Source of the DNA: Nonomuraea polychroma
GTDB lineage: Bacteria > Actinomycetota > Actinomycetes > Streptosporangiales > Streptosporangiaceae
Length of the DNA: 64,000 nt
Assembly: GCF_004011505.1 (NCBI RefSeq)
Contig: NZ_SAUN01000001.1
Coordinates: forward strand, 9,327,501-9,391,500
Direction of reading: 5' to 3'
Below, piece by piece: positions 16,430-25,200 of the stretch. The notes under the pieces were generated by a model. The model was not told where the DNA came from, ran no database searches, and saw nothing but the letters and a program-made list of their open reading frames with translations. Position 1 is the first letter of the stretch; every line of letters starts with the position of its first letter. The position numbers and the translations under genes are program-made.

Positions 16430-17380
16430 ATGCAGTTCGACGACGATGCGCAACTCGACCCGTCGCAGGTCGAGGACGTGCGGGCCGGTGGCCCGCAGCG
16501 AGGCGGGGGCGGCGGCGGCATGCCGGGCGGCTGCATGGTGCCGATCGGCGGCCGGGGCGGTGGCTGCCTGCTGTTGATCCTGGCGGTGGCGGGGCTGTTC
16601 CTGTTCGGGGTCGTCCCTTCGCCGTTCACCGGGGACGAGGGCGGTCAGCAGGGCGGCGGCCGGCTGCCCAGCCCACCGCCGCAGGCGACCCCGAGCGGCA
16701 ACCTGGCCGAGCGCTGCCGCACCGGCGCCGACGCCGACCAGTCGGAGGACTGCCGGATCGTGGGCACGGTCAACAGCATCCAGGCCTACTGGCGGCAGGC
16801 GTTCGAGGAACGCGGGCGCAGAGCGTATTCACCGGCCAAGACCGTGCTGTTCTCACAGGCGGTCAACACCGCCTGCGGCATGGCGGACTCCGCCGTCGGG
16901 CCCTTCTACTGTCCCGGCGATCGCAAGGTCTACCTCGACCTGACCTTCTTCGGCACGCTCCAGCGCGACTTCGGCGCCGAGGGCGGCCCGTTCGCCCAGG
17001 CGTACGTGGTCGCCCACGAGTACGGGCACCACGTCCAGAACCTGCTCGGCACCATGGACAAGGTCGGCAGGAACAACCGGCCCGGCGCCGACAGCCCGTC
17101 CGTACGCCTGGAACTGCAGGCCGACTGCTACGCCGGCGTCTGGGCGCACAACGCCGTCAAGACCGGCTTCTACCGGGCCCCGTTCTCCCAGCGCGACATC
17201 GACGAGGCGCTCAGCGCGGCCGCGGCGGTCGGCGACGACAGCATCCAGCGCCGTTCCCAGGGCCGCGTCACCCCGGACGCCTTCACGCACGGCACCTCTC
17301 GCCAGCGCGAGAAGTGGTTCAGCACTGGCTACGAGTCCGGCGATCCGACGCGGTGCGACACGTTCTCCGGAAGCATCTAG
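16430..17380 (+). CDS. Neutral zinc metallopeptidase, YpfJ family (copy 1)
   Basis: A 316-residue membrane-anchored zinc metallopeptidase. A charged start (MQFDDDAQLDPSQVEDVR) is followed by a glycine-rich stretch, one transmembrane helix (CLLLILAVAGLFLFGVV), a Pro-rich linker and the catalytic domain. The zinc motif is VVAHEYGHHVQNLLG (HExxH), followed by LELQADCYAGVWA, which supplies the third ligand. The ATG at 16430 is chosen because the second copy starts the same way. A longer reading from 16316 lacks homology, and the ribosome site (GGGGGAG) is close. It lies 53 nt upstream of a paralogue and is probably co-transcribed with it. The substrate is unknown. Confidence 0.9.
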   Translation: MQFDDDAQLDPSQVEDVRAGGPQRGGGGGGMPGGCMVPIGGRGGGCLLLILAVAGLFLFGVVPSPFTGDEGGQQGGGRLPSPPPQATPSGNLAERCRTGADADQSEDCRIVGTVNSIQAYWRQAFEERGRRAYSPAKTVLFSQAVNTACGMADSAVGPFYCPGDRKVYLDLTFFGTLQRDFGAEGGPFAQAYVVAHEYGHHVQNLLGTMDKVGRNNRPGADSPSVRLELQADCYAGVWAHNAVKTGFYRAPFSQRDIDEALSAAAAVGDDSIQRRSQGRVTPDAFTHGTSRQREKWFSTGYESGDPTRCDTFSGSI

Positions 17381-17433
17381 GCGTCCCTTTGGGGCAGTGG
17401 TCCGTGCGGGCACCCCCGGAAGGAACGTCAGCG

Positions 17434-18267
17434 ATGGACTTCAGAGACCAGGTCGACCTCGATCCCTCGCAGGTGGAGGACGCCGGTGGCGGCGGCCGGC
17501 TCTCTGGCGGCGGCTTCCCGGGCGGCATGGTCATCGGTGGCGGCGGCATCGTCAGCCTGATCCTGCTCGTGCTGGTCTTCGTGCTGAACAACGTGGGCGG
17601 CGGCACCGAGCCCGCGCAGCATCAACCTCCGTCGAACCTGTCCGACCAGTGCCAGACGGGCAAGGACGCCGACCAGTCGGAACGGTGCCGCGTGGTCGGA
17701 GTGGTCAACAGCATCCAGGACTACTGGAAGCGCGAGATCGCGGAGTATCGCCCGTCCAAGACCGTGCTGTACTCGGGCAGCTTACGTACCGGCTGCGGCG
17801 CGGCCAGCTCGGCCGTCGGCCCCTTCTACTGTCCGGGCGACCAGCGCGTCTACCTCGACCTGAGCTTCTTCGACGAGCTCCACAGCAAGTTCGGCGCCAA
17901 GGGCGGCCCGTTCGCCCAGGCTTACGTCATCGCCCATGAGTACGGGCACCACGTACAGGACCTTCTCGGCCAGCTCGAGTCGGGCAGCTCGGTCCCCGTC
18001 GAGCTCCAGGCCGACTGCTACGCCGGAGTCTGGGCCCGCAACGCGGTCACCACCGGCTTCTACGAAAAGCCCTTCACCGAAGCGGAAATCTCCGAAGCCC
18101 TCGACGCCGCCGCCGCGGTGGGCGACGACAGAATCCAGCAGCGCACCCGCGGCAGAATCGATCCTGAATCGTTCACCCACGGCTCTTCTGAGCAACGCGT
18201 CGCCGCCTTCCAGCGCGGCTACGAAAGCGGCGCGCCCGGCGACTGCGCGCAAGCCGACCTGGGCTGA
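17434..18267 (+). CDS. Neutral zinc metallopeptidase, YpfJ family (copy 2)
   Basis: A 277-residue tandem paralogue of the preceding gene. It has the same architecture: start MDFRDQVDLDPSQVED, Gly-rich stretch, transmembrane helix (IVSLILLVLVFVLNNVGG), then the peptidase domain with VIAHEYGHHVQDLLG and VELQADCYAGVWA. It lacks about 20 residues between the zinc motif and the third-ligand motif compared with copy 1. The ATG at 17434 has GGAAGGA 9 nt upstream. Similarity extends over the whole length, so this is a gene duplication, and divergence suggests it is old. Confidence 0.9.
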   Translation: MDFRDQVDLDPSQVEDAGGGGRLSGGGFPGGMVIGGGGIVSLILLVLVFVLNNVGGGTEPAQHQPPSNLSDQCQTGKDADQSERCRVVGVVNSIQDYWKREIAEYRPSKTVLYSGSLRTGCGAASSAVGPFYCPGDQRVYLDLSFFDELHSKFGAKGGPFAQAYVIAHEYGHHVQDLLGQLESGSSVPVELQADCYAGVWARNAVTTGFYEKPFTEAEISEALDAAAAVGDDRIQQRTRGRIDPESFTHGSSEQRVAAFQRGYESGAPGDCAQADLG

Positions 18268-18364
18268 CTCCGGGGCTGACTGCGGGGCTGTTTCCAAGGG
18301 CTGACTCGTGGGCTGACGAGGCCGGATAGCGCAAGGATTCGGATTCTCTCCTAAAATCGGTGGG

Positions 18365-18661
18365 GTGATCTTCAAGCTTGTCGGCGACGGACGCCCTTAT
18401 CCCGAACACGGTCTGACGAACCGAGAGTGGGCGCAGATTCCTCCACGGCAGGTCCGGCTCGACTCTTTGATCACGACGAAGGCCATGCTGGACCTGCACT
18501 CGCTGCTCGCCGCCGACTCCACCTTCTACGGGGATCTTTTCCCGCACGTGGTCCAGTGGCAGGGCGAGCTCTATCTGGAGGACGGTCTGCACCGCGCGTT
18601 GCGCGCGGCCCTGCACCAACGATCGATCCTGCACGCCAGGGTCCTCGAACTACCCAACTGA
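18365..18661 (+). CDS. Conserved actinobacterial 98-residue protein (VapB-like in databases)
   Basis: A 98-residue soluble protein starting at GTG 18365 (MIFKLVGDGRPYPEHGLTNR). The segment IPPRQVRLDSLITTKAMLDL and the C-terminal GELYLEDGLHRALRAALHQR are conserved in actinobacteria. As I recall, relatives carry an automatic label of VapB-family antitoxin. No toxin gene is next to it, and the ParB/VapB fold is not obvious from the sequence, so a toxin-antitoxin role is doubtful. A strong terminator follows directly. Confidence 0.7.
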   Translation: MIFKLVGDGRPYPEHGLTNREWAQIPPRQVRLDSLITTKAMLDLHSLLAADSTFYGDLFPHVVQWQGELYLEDGLHRALRAALHQRSILHARVLELPN

Positions 18662-18667
18662 GAAAGG

Positions 18668-18700
18668 AAAAGGGAGCCGCGATTCGCGGCTCCCTTTTGT
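18668..18700 (+). terminator. Rho-independent terminator
   Basis: AAAAGGGAGCCGCGA and TCGCGGCTCCCTTTT form a near-perfect stem of about 15 bp with a minimal loop, ending in TTTTGTTG. It lies 7 nt after the stop of the 98-residue protein. Confidence 0.9.
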
Positions 18701-18766
18701 TGTGTCAACCCTCAGGAGTGCTCGGGCGTCACAGCAGCATCTTTCAACATCGTTTTGGAGAATGCC

Positions 18767-19534
18767 GTGTCCTACCCGCAGCAACCGCCTGGGCAGCAGC
18801 CACCTCATGGACACGGATACGGATACGGCTACCAGCCGCCGCATCCTGAGAAGGGCAATCTCGGCGTGATCCTGCTGCTGGCCATCGGCCTGCCGCTGCT
18901 GCTGCTCGGCGGCTGCGGCGCGGTGTTCTTCGTACTCACGGCCGACCAGAGCAGCGTCGCCGCACGCGAAGCACTCGAGACGGAGGCCGACGAGGATCCG
19001 CCGGACATACAGCTCGATCCGGGCACCGCGCCACCGCCGAGCACCGCGCCACCGCCGAGCGCCGCGCCTGAGCAGACCACGGCACCCGAGCAGACCACCG
19101 TCCAGGAGCAGCAGGCGGCCAAGATCGGTGACGCCATCACCCTGGAAGGCAACGACCCGGGGCTCAAGGTCGCCGTGACCGTCAACCAGGTCTTCTCCCC
19201 CGCGACCCCGGCCGACACCTTCACCAAGCCCCAGACCGGCAAGCGCTTCGTGGCCGTCGAGGTGACGCTCACGAACCAAGGCCAGGCCGTCTACAGCGAC
19301 TCACCGACGAACGGGGCCATGCTGATCGACGCCGAGGGCCAGCAGTACCGGGCGGCGATCATCGCCGACGTGCGGGAGGGCCAGTCGTTCGGCGGCTCGG
19401 CCACGATCAACACCGGTGACAGCAGGAAGGGCGTGATCGTGTTCGAAGTGCCGGAGGCGGCCAGGCCGGCCAAGTTCCAGTTCGCGCTCAACAGCGGCTT
19501 CGCGGACCAGAAGGGCGAGTGGCAGCTGGGCTGA
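18767..19534 (+). CDS. DUF4352 domain-containing membrane-anchored protein
   Basis: A 255-residue cell-surface protein. A Pro/Gln/Gly/His-rich cytoplasmic head (YPQQPPGQQPPHGHGYGYGY) is followed by one transmembrane helix (LGVILLLAIGLPLLLLGGCGAVFFVL). A Pro/Thr-rich linker with repeats of APPPST and PEQTTA comes next, then a C-terminal DUF4352 immunoglobulin-like domain (FVAVEVTLTNQGQAVYSDSP; KGVIVFEVPE). GTG 18767 is preferred over the upstream TTG because GGAGA lies at 18757-18761. DUF4352 proteins are often lipoproteins or surface proteins of unknown role. The gene lies between two terminators and is monocistronic. Confidence 0.88.
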   Translation: MSYPQQPPGQQPPHGHGYGYGYQPPHPEKGNLGVILLLAIGLPLLLLGGCGAVFFVLTADQSSVAAREALETEADEDPPDIQLDPGTAPPPSTAPPPSAAPEQTTAPEQTTVQEQQAAKIGDAITLEGNDPGLKVAVTVNQVFSPATPADTFTKPQTGKRFVAVEVTLTNQGQAVYSDSPTNGAMLIDAEGQQYRAAIIADVREGQSFGGSATINTGDSRKGVIVFEVPEAARPAKFQFALNSGFADQKGEWQLG

Positions 19535-19543
19535 GCGCAACGT

Positions 19544-19575
19544 GAAAGGGCCCCCGAACTTCGGGAGCCCCTTCG
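19544..19575 (+). terminator. Rho-independent terminator
   Basis: GAAAGGGCCCCCGAA and TTCGGGAGCCCCTTC pair with one or two mismatches in the stem. It starts 10 nt after the DUF4352 stop codon. There is no strong T-run, so efficiency is uncertain. Confidence 0.75.
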
Positions 19576-19583
19576 CGACGAGC

Positions 19584-19602
19584 GGTGGTGGGATTTGAAC
19601 CC
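19584..19602 (+). repeat. tRNA-Ser(CGA) 3'-end fragment, putative attachment remnant
   Basis: GGTGGTGGGATTTGAACCC is identical to 26804-26822, the T-arm and acceptor end of the minus-strand tRNA-Ser(CGA). No D-arm or anticodon arm accompanies it, so it is a fragment. The following 220 bp (to the EamA remnant) hold no gene I can support. The orientation is the same as in the intact tRNA, as expected of a duplicated integration core. Confidence 0.55.
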
Positions 19603-19819
19603 GTCCACCTACCCCTTCGGGCCTGTGATCATGCGCAGACTACCCGGTAGGGGCGGACGTATCCAGACTCTCCCGGACGGATGCGGACTGGCCCGGACGC
19701 CTCGTTCCCCCAAGTGGGGAGCAAAAGGATCTTGTACGGCCTCACCGCCGAGACTCCCCCAGTGGGCGGCCAAAGTGAAAGCCAACCGTATGGCGTCTCC
19801 GTGAACAAGGGGCCACCGA

Positions 19820-20058
19820 TCACAGAGCCGTGGGTTCTTGGGATCTTCCCGCCAACGCGGCACCGATGACGATCGCTGCCAGGCCCACAACGGTCGAGAA
19901 CGTCAACCGTTCCTGCGATAAGACGACTCCAAGCACCACAGCGAAGGCCGGAGACAGATAAAACGCGAGAGCCGCGTGGGCCGGTCCTACATGGCTGATC
20001 AAGGTGTAGAACAGGACGAGGGTTCCGCCGGTGCGCACCACGCCCAGCACTAGCAAGG
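19820..20058 (-). pseudogene. EamA/DMT family transporter, C-terminal fragment
   Basis: About 75 residues remain of a drug/metabolite transporter. The last three helices are recognisable: [39 protein letters not shown] followed by SQERLTFSTVVGLAAIVIGAALAG, then a short tail. The N-terminal seven helices are missing. The fragment is joined in frame to the last part of a broken alpha/beta hydrolase, so a deletion fused two genes. Confidence 0.7.
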
Positions 20059-20758
20059 CAGCGGGCACACGGTCAGCCCGGCCGGGAGCGTGGTGGCAGG
20101 GCTCAGTCTGGTCCGGATCCGTTCCATCTCCTCCCGGCTGCCTCCGAGGTTGGCGCCCGTGGCGACCACGTACCGGACCGGGAAGGTCACACCGTCCAGG
20201 ACCGGGCCGATGGCGGCGCAGATCTCGATGAGCTCGATGTTGCTCTGGGCATGCTCCTCGACGGACATCTTCGCGTACAAGTGCAGGGGACGCAGCACCG
20301 GAAACAGCCAGCCCACCGGCGAAACAGCCCCCTGATCCGTTCCGGGGTGACGGTGTCGGCCCACCCCCACGGGTAGGCGCCGTCCACGGACACCACCCCC
20401 AGGACGCGGTCCGGATTCCGGCCGGCCCAGTGCAGCGCGACCGGCGCGCCGTAGGACCAGCCGACCAGAAGCGGCCGGTCCACGCCCCTGGCCGCAAGGA
20501 CGGCGTCGATGTCACGGAAGTGCGCCTCGAACGAAGCGGCTGCGGCCGAACGCTTGATCGGCCGCGGGCCCGCATGTCGTAGGTGATGTGCTGGTAGTCG
20601 CTGCCGAGTTCGGCGATGACGCGCCGCCAGTACGACTGAGTGGCGAACTGGCCATTGAGGTAGACCACGCAACGACCGGGCCCACCGGTGTCGGTCACGG
20701 CCGGCGCGGTGTTGTCGACCGGCACCATGCCGGTCCAGGAGGCGTTGAAATTGGTCAC
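20059..20758 (-). pseudogene. Alpha/beta hydrolase, two frameshifts
   Basis: A serine-hydrolase-fold protein read in three frames. The N-terminus GGPGRCVVYLNGQFATQSYW, HITYDMRARGRS is followed after a shift near 20550 by [20 protein letters not shown] and [17 protein letters not shown], where GWSYG is the nucleophile elbow with its serine. After a second shift near 20310 comes [20 protein letters not shown] and [20 protein letters not shown]. The catalytic acid and histidine region is truncated at the EamA junction. The gene is not functional. Confidence 0.72.
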
Positions 20759-20807
20759 CCGTTCAGCGTGCACCCTGACCTGAGGTCAAGGTCAAACCCC
20801 AATTAGC

Positions 20808-21236
20808 TCAGGGATGGAGACGCCCTTCCAGGGAAACGGCGGCGCTTATCGTGGTGCCTTCTCCCCGTACGCCATTGACCGTGAGGCGGCCGCCTAGTCC
20901 GGCGACTTCGGCTCGCCGGCCGCGTAGACGGGCCTGGAACACGTCCGCCGACATCCCGGAGTCGTCATAGCTGACGGTCAAGCGCAGCCCGCTGGGGACC
21001 GCGGTGAGGGCGATGGAGACGGTACGGGCCTGTGCCTGCCGTTCCACCTCCTGCAGGACATCACGGATCGTGCCATGGACGATCTCGGTAATCACGGTGG
21101 GAAGCGGCTGTTTCGGCAGAGCCCATATCTCCACCGTGATCCCGGTCTGCAGCGACCATTCCGCCAAGTAGTCCGCCAAAGCCTGAGAGGCTGTGCGGCT
21201 GCCTGATTCGAGTTCTCCATGTGAGCTGTTGATCAT
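20808..21236 (-). CDS. Histidine-kinase-type ATPase domain protein
   Basis: A 142-residue protein consisting almost only of a GHKL ATPase module of the NarL-type kinase class. HGTIRDVLQEVERQAQARTV occupies the N-box position (with the usual Asn-Ala replaced), LTVSYDDSGMSADVF is the G1 box and AEVAGLGGRLTVNGVRGEGTTISAAV the G2 box. No dimerisation or phosphoacceptor histidine segment and no membrane helix are present. It could be a stand-alone ATP-binding regulator or the surviving tail of a sensor kinase. Its start at 21236 and complete frame allow expression, but the variant N-box makes ATP binding uncertain. Confidence 0.6.
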   Translation of the reverse strand: MINSSHGELESGSRTASQALADYLAEWSLQTGITVEIWALPKQPLPTVITEIVHGTIRDVLQEVERQAQARTVSIALTAVPSGLRLTVSYDDSGMSADVFQARLRGRRAEVAGLGGRLTVNGVRGEGTTISAAVSLEGRLHP

Positions 21237-21308
21237 CTACTTCTTCCCTTGCTCGTCACCGGTCAAGTGCGCCTGAGCAGGCCGTACGGAGTAGTTGCGC
21301 GGGAACGG

Positions 21309-21809
21309 TCATCGCTCGAGCCATGCCTGCTCGGAGGTGAACTTGCAGGGCCACTGGATCGCCTTCTTGCCCTTGCGCTTCTCGCCGCTCCCGATGGCGA
21401 GGCACATGCCTGTGGCCCTGTTCTGGAGCCGCTCCAGATGGTCATCGTTGTAGATCCACTGCTGCGCCAGTCCGCCGTCCGTGCACGGCCACTGGATCGC
21501 GACCTTCCCCTTCTTCTTCTCACCGCGCCCGATCGCCAGGCACAGCCCGGTCTTGACGTTCACGAGCCGGCGGTCGGGCCGGTGGATCCAGCGCTGCTCC
21601 TTGCCCCCGGTGCAGGGCCACTGGATCACCGGTTTCGCCGCTTTCACCTCTCCCCGGCCCACGGCCAGACACATGCCGGTCGCGCCGTTGACGTATGCCC
21701 GGCCGGGTCCGGCGGAGGCCACGGCGGCTTGTGCGGACGCGGTGGGCGGCAGGGACAGCACGGTCAGGGCGGTCACCACCACGGCGGCGGTCGTGGAGCT
21801 CGTGCGCAT
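21309..21809 (-). CDS. Secreted ricin-type beta-trefoil lectin domain protein
   Basis: A 166-residue exported protein. The signal peptide is MRTSSTTAAVVVTALTVLSL, with cleavage after TASAQA likely. The mature part is one beta-trefoil with three repeats of about 40 residues, each containing GMCLAVGRGE-, GLCLAIGRGE- or GMCLAIGSGE-like turns followed by IQWPC and a Q/W pair (the QxW-type motif of ricin B lectins). No enzymatic domain is attached. The start at 21809 follows AAAGGA by 6 nt; a longer frame to 22139 lacks homology. It probably binds carbohydrate outside the cell. Confidence 0.87.
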   Translation of the reverse strand: MRTSSTTAAVVVTALTVLSLPPTASAQAAVASAGPGRAYVNGATGMCLAVGRGEVKAAKPVIQWPCTGGKEQRWIHRPDRRLVNVKTGLCLAIGRGEKKKGKVAIQWPCTDGGLAQQWIYNDDHLERLQNRATGMCLAIGSGEKRKGKKAIQWPCKFTSEQAWLER

Positions 21810-22278
21810 GGATGTCCTTTCGCAGGTGGTCGATCGACAGGGGGACGGGATCACGAGACTGGTCGCGATCATCAGCAGTCGCTGATCTCGATCGGTGGGC
21901 AGGCCGGGACAGGTCACACGTCTGTGTGCCGGCTCCCGGCAGTCTCGGCGGGCAAGCGGTCCCGTGACCGCTTGCCCGCCGAGGCCTGTGGCACCAGGAT
22001 CGTGGCGACAAGATTGTTCGGCACCCCCGATCAGGCAGGCAAACAATGCTTTTCCCGGCAGAACGGTTCCGCTCCGCGCCTCCTCAGCCGGTGGCAGCGG
22101 CTCCTGATACCGACCGACCTTCCGGCGGGCTCTTGTCACTGGCCATGTGCGTGTCGCTCACGCGCGCAGGCATTCGGGTCTGCAACGCAGGCGATCGGCG
22201 AGCCGGGGTCAACAGGTGATGTGATCAGCGAGCGCGTCTGAACCGTCTTCGTCGTCCAGTGAATGGAGTCCCGTAACG
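21810..22278. other. Divergent intergenic region, no gene seen
   Basis: 469 bp between the lectin start and the nSTAND start. It must hold promoters for both. I see no conserved small ORF, RNA or strong palindrome in it. Confidence 0.4.
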
Positions 22279-25200
22279 GTGGCAGGCCGTCGTGAAGGTC
22301 CGGTGGATCCGGCAGCGGGACCGGTTCAACGCTTTGCTTCGGAGTTACGCAAGCTGCGCCAGGAAGCGGGCGGCCTCACCTATCGGGCCATGGCCAAGCG
22401 TGCGGGTTATTCGGTCACCACGCTGTCGCAGGCGGCGGCGGGTGAGCGTCTGGCTTCGCTGCCGGTCGTCCTCGCCTTTGTGGAGGCCTGCGGCGCAGAC
22501 GTCTCCGCATGGGAGCGCCGCTGGCAGCAGGTCGCGCATGAAGTGGCCCGCGAGAGGGCGGATGATGACGGTGCCGCCGGGCCGTACCTTGGCCTGGCCC
22601 CGTACGACACGGACGATTCCGGTCGTTTCTTCGGGCGGGAGCGGCTCGTCGAGGAAGTGCACGTGCTGCTTCGACGGCATCGTTTCGCCGCGGTGTTCGG
22701 CCCTTCGGGCAGCGGCAAGTCGTCCCTGTTGCGCGCGGGGCTTGTGGCTGCCGCATGTGGGGAGACGACATCCACGGGCGAATCCTTCGGGCAGAGCTGG
22801 ATCCTCACACCGGGTGAGCACCCGATGCGGCACGCCGACCGGCTCCTCGCGGGCGGGGGCGACTCCGACATGCTGATCGTGGTCGACCAGTTCGAGGAGG
22901 TGTTCACGCTCTGCCGGGACCAGCGTGAGCGGGGGCAGTTCATCGACCTGCTGCTCAACGCGCGAGATCCGCAGAGCCGGATGAGAGTGGTCATAGCGGT
23001 GCGCGCCGACTTCTACGGGCGATGCGCCGAGCACCGCGAGCTCACCGGCGCCCTGCGCGAGGCCAATGTGCTGGTGGGGCCGATGCACCAGGTAGAGCTC
23101 AGGGAAGCGATCATCCGGCCGGCCATGGCCGAGGGCTTGACCGTGGAGCGGGCGCTGACGGCCGCGATCGTCGCCGACGTCGCCGAGGAGCCGGGGGCGC
23201 TGCCGCTGATGTCGCACGCGCTGCGGGAGGTCTGGCGCCGCCGTACGGGGAAGATGCTGACGTTGGACGCCTACGAGGGCGTGGGCAGAGTCCATGGGGC
23301 GATCAGCCATACCGCGGAGGAGCTCTATGCCCGGCTGTCGCCGGCACAGGCGAGGATCGCCCGGCGGATCCTGCTCAGGCTGATCAATCCGGGCGAGCAG
23401 GCTCAGGACACCCGCCGTCCCGCCGCCCGGGCGGAGCTGGACCCGTATGGGGAGGCGGACACGGCGCTGGTCATCGAGCAGCTGGCCGGGGCCAGGCTGC
23501 TCACGCTGCACCAGGACACCGTGGAGCTCGCGCACGAGGCCTTGATCGAGTCGTGGCCGCGACTGCGTGGCTGGGTGGACGAAGGCCGGGATCGCCTGCG
23601 AGCCCATCGGCAGTTGACCGAGACGGCCAAGGCGTGGGAGGCGCATGGCCGGGATGCCGGGCTCCTCTACCGGGGCACCCGCCTGGCCGTCGTCGACAAG
23701 CTGTTCATCGAGCCGGAGAACCGTGGCGACCTCACGCCCCTGGAACGGGACTTCGTTGAGGCGAGCGCGGCACTGGCCCGGCGCACCTCCCTGGTGCGGG
23801 TCGCTGTCTCGGCCGTTCTGGTGGTCTTGCTGGTCGCCTCCATGGTCGCGGCGGGAGTCGCCATCCGGCAGGCCGGTCTGGCCGACGATCGGCTGGCGGA
23901 GGCGACGGCCCGGCTGGCCGCCAGGCGTGCGGCCGCCCTGCGGATGAGCGACCCGAAGCTGGCCCGCCGGTTGAGCGCCGCGGCCTGGCGGATCGCCCAG
24001 GTCCCCGAGGCCAAGGGCGAGCTGATCGACTCGATGGCGCTGCCCTTGGTGGACGTCGTCACCGCCCCGTACGACGCGACGGGCTTGGTGCATGGGCTCA
24101 GCGTGGATGGCACCAGGCTGGCCGTCTACACACCCGGTACGGCGGCCGAGCCGGGCGCACTGCGCGTGCTTGACCTGGCCACGAAGAAGGAGGTCGCGAG
24201 CGCGATATGGAGGGAGCCAGATGTATTGGAATTGGTGTGGAGTCCTGACGGCCGTACGGTGGCGGTGGGCGACGCGGCCGGCACACGGCTGTGGACCGTC
24301 GGCGGCGAACGCCTGACGGACCTCAACGCGTCGTTCCCCGACCTCGACCCCACAAGGTTCAGCCCGGACGGGCGCTTTCTCATCGGGGTCCGCGATGGCA
24401 GGTACGAAGCCTGGAGCGTCGCGGACCGGACACGCGTGCTCGCCGAGCCGATCAGGGCCATCAGCCCGGACGGCCGGCTGGCCCTGGTCATCCCGGCGAA
24501 AGCCAACGAACTGTCGAGCATCGTGCTGTCCCCCGACAACGGGACGAGCTCGGGGCGGAGGGCGGAACTCTGGGACATCGAGAAGCGCAAGCCGCTCAGG
24601 GCCCCCTGGCTACCGGAAACCGCCACGGAAGGCGTGTTCAGCCCAGATGGGAAGCACCTGGCCGTCCCCACCAACGACGGTATCCGGCTGTGGGAAATCT
24701 CCTCGGGCAAGGAGGTCCTAAGCCCGCTGCTTCCGCCTTCGGAACGTGTGGAGTTCAGCGCCGACGGCCGATTCCTGGCCGGGACGCGGGGTGGGGGGTC
24801 GGCGGCCCTGTGGCGGGTGGACGACGGCATGCTGCTGATGAACTCCTCGCTTCACTCCGACGTTGTGGCAGCCGAGCCCCGTTTCTCGCCGGATGCCCGG
24901 TATCTCCGGATGATCGGCCAGCACGGCACGGTGAACGTCCTGGACATCTCCCCCTACACCCGCCCCGAGGTGCTCGCGCCGGGAAGCGGCAAGCGACTGT
25001 TCAGCCCCGACGGCCGCCTCCTGGTGACGGCGCATCGCCGAAAAGGCAGGGCCGAGGTGCGCATATGGGATGTCGCCGCGCGGACACCCGTGAGCGGCCC
25101 GCTACCCGTCGACGATCTCCCTGAAGAGGACCCTGCGGAGACGGCGTACGCCCCGGTGTTCAGCCCCGATGGGCGCACGCTTGCGCTCACCCACCCCGCG

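Noticed and set aside
19584-19680. A minus-strand tRNA gene beginning with the T-arm at 19602
   Set aside because: No anticodon stem or D-arm can be folded upstream, and the T-stem has only three pairs.
22345-24093. 582-residue minus-strand frame
   Set aside because: Antisense to the nSTAND protein with no recognisable domain.
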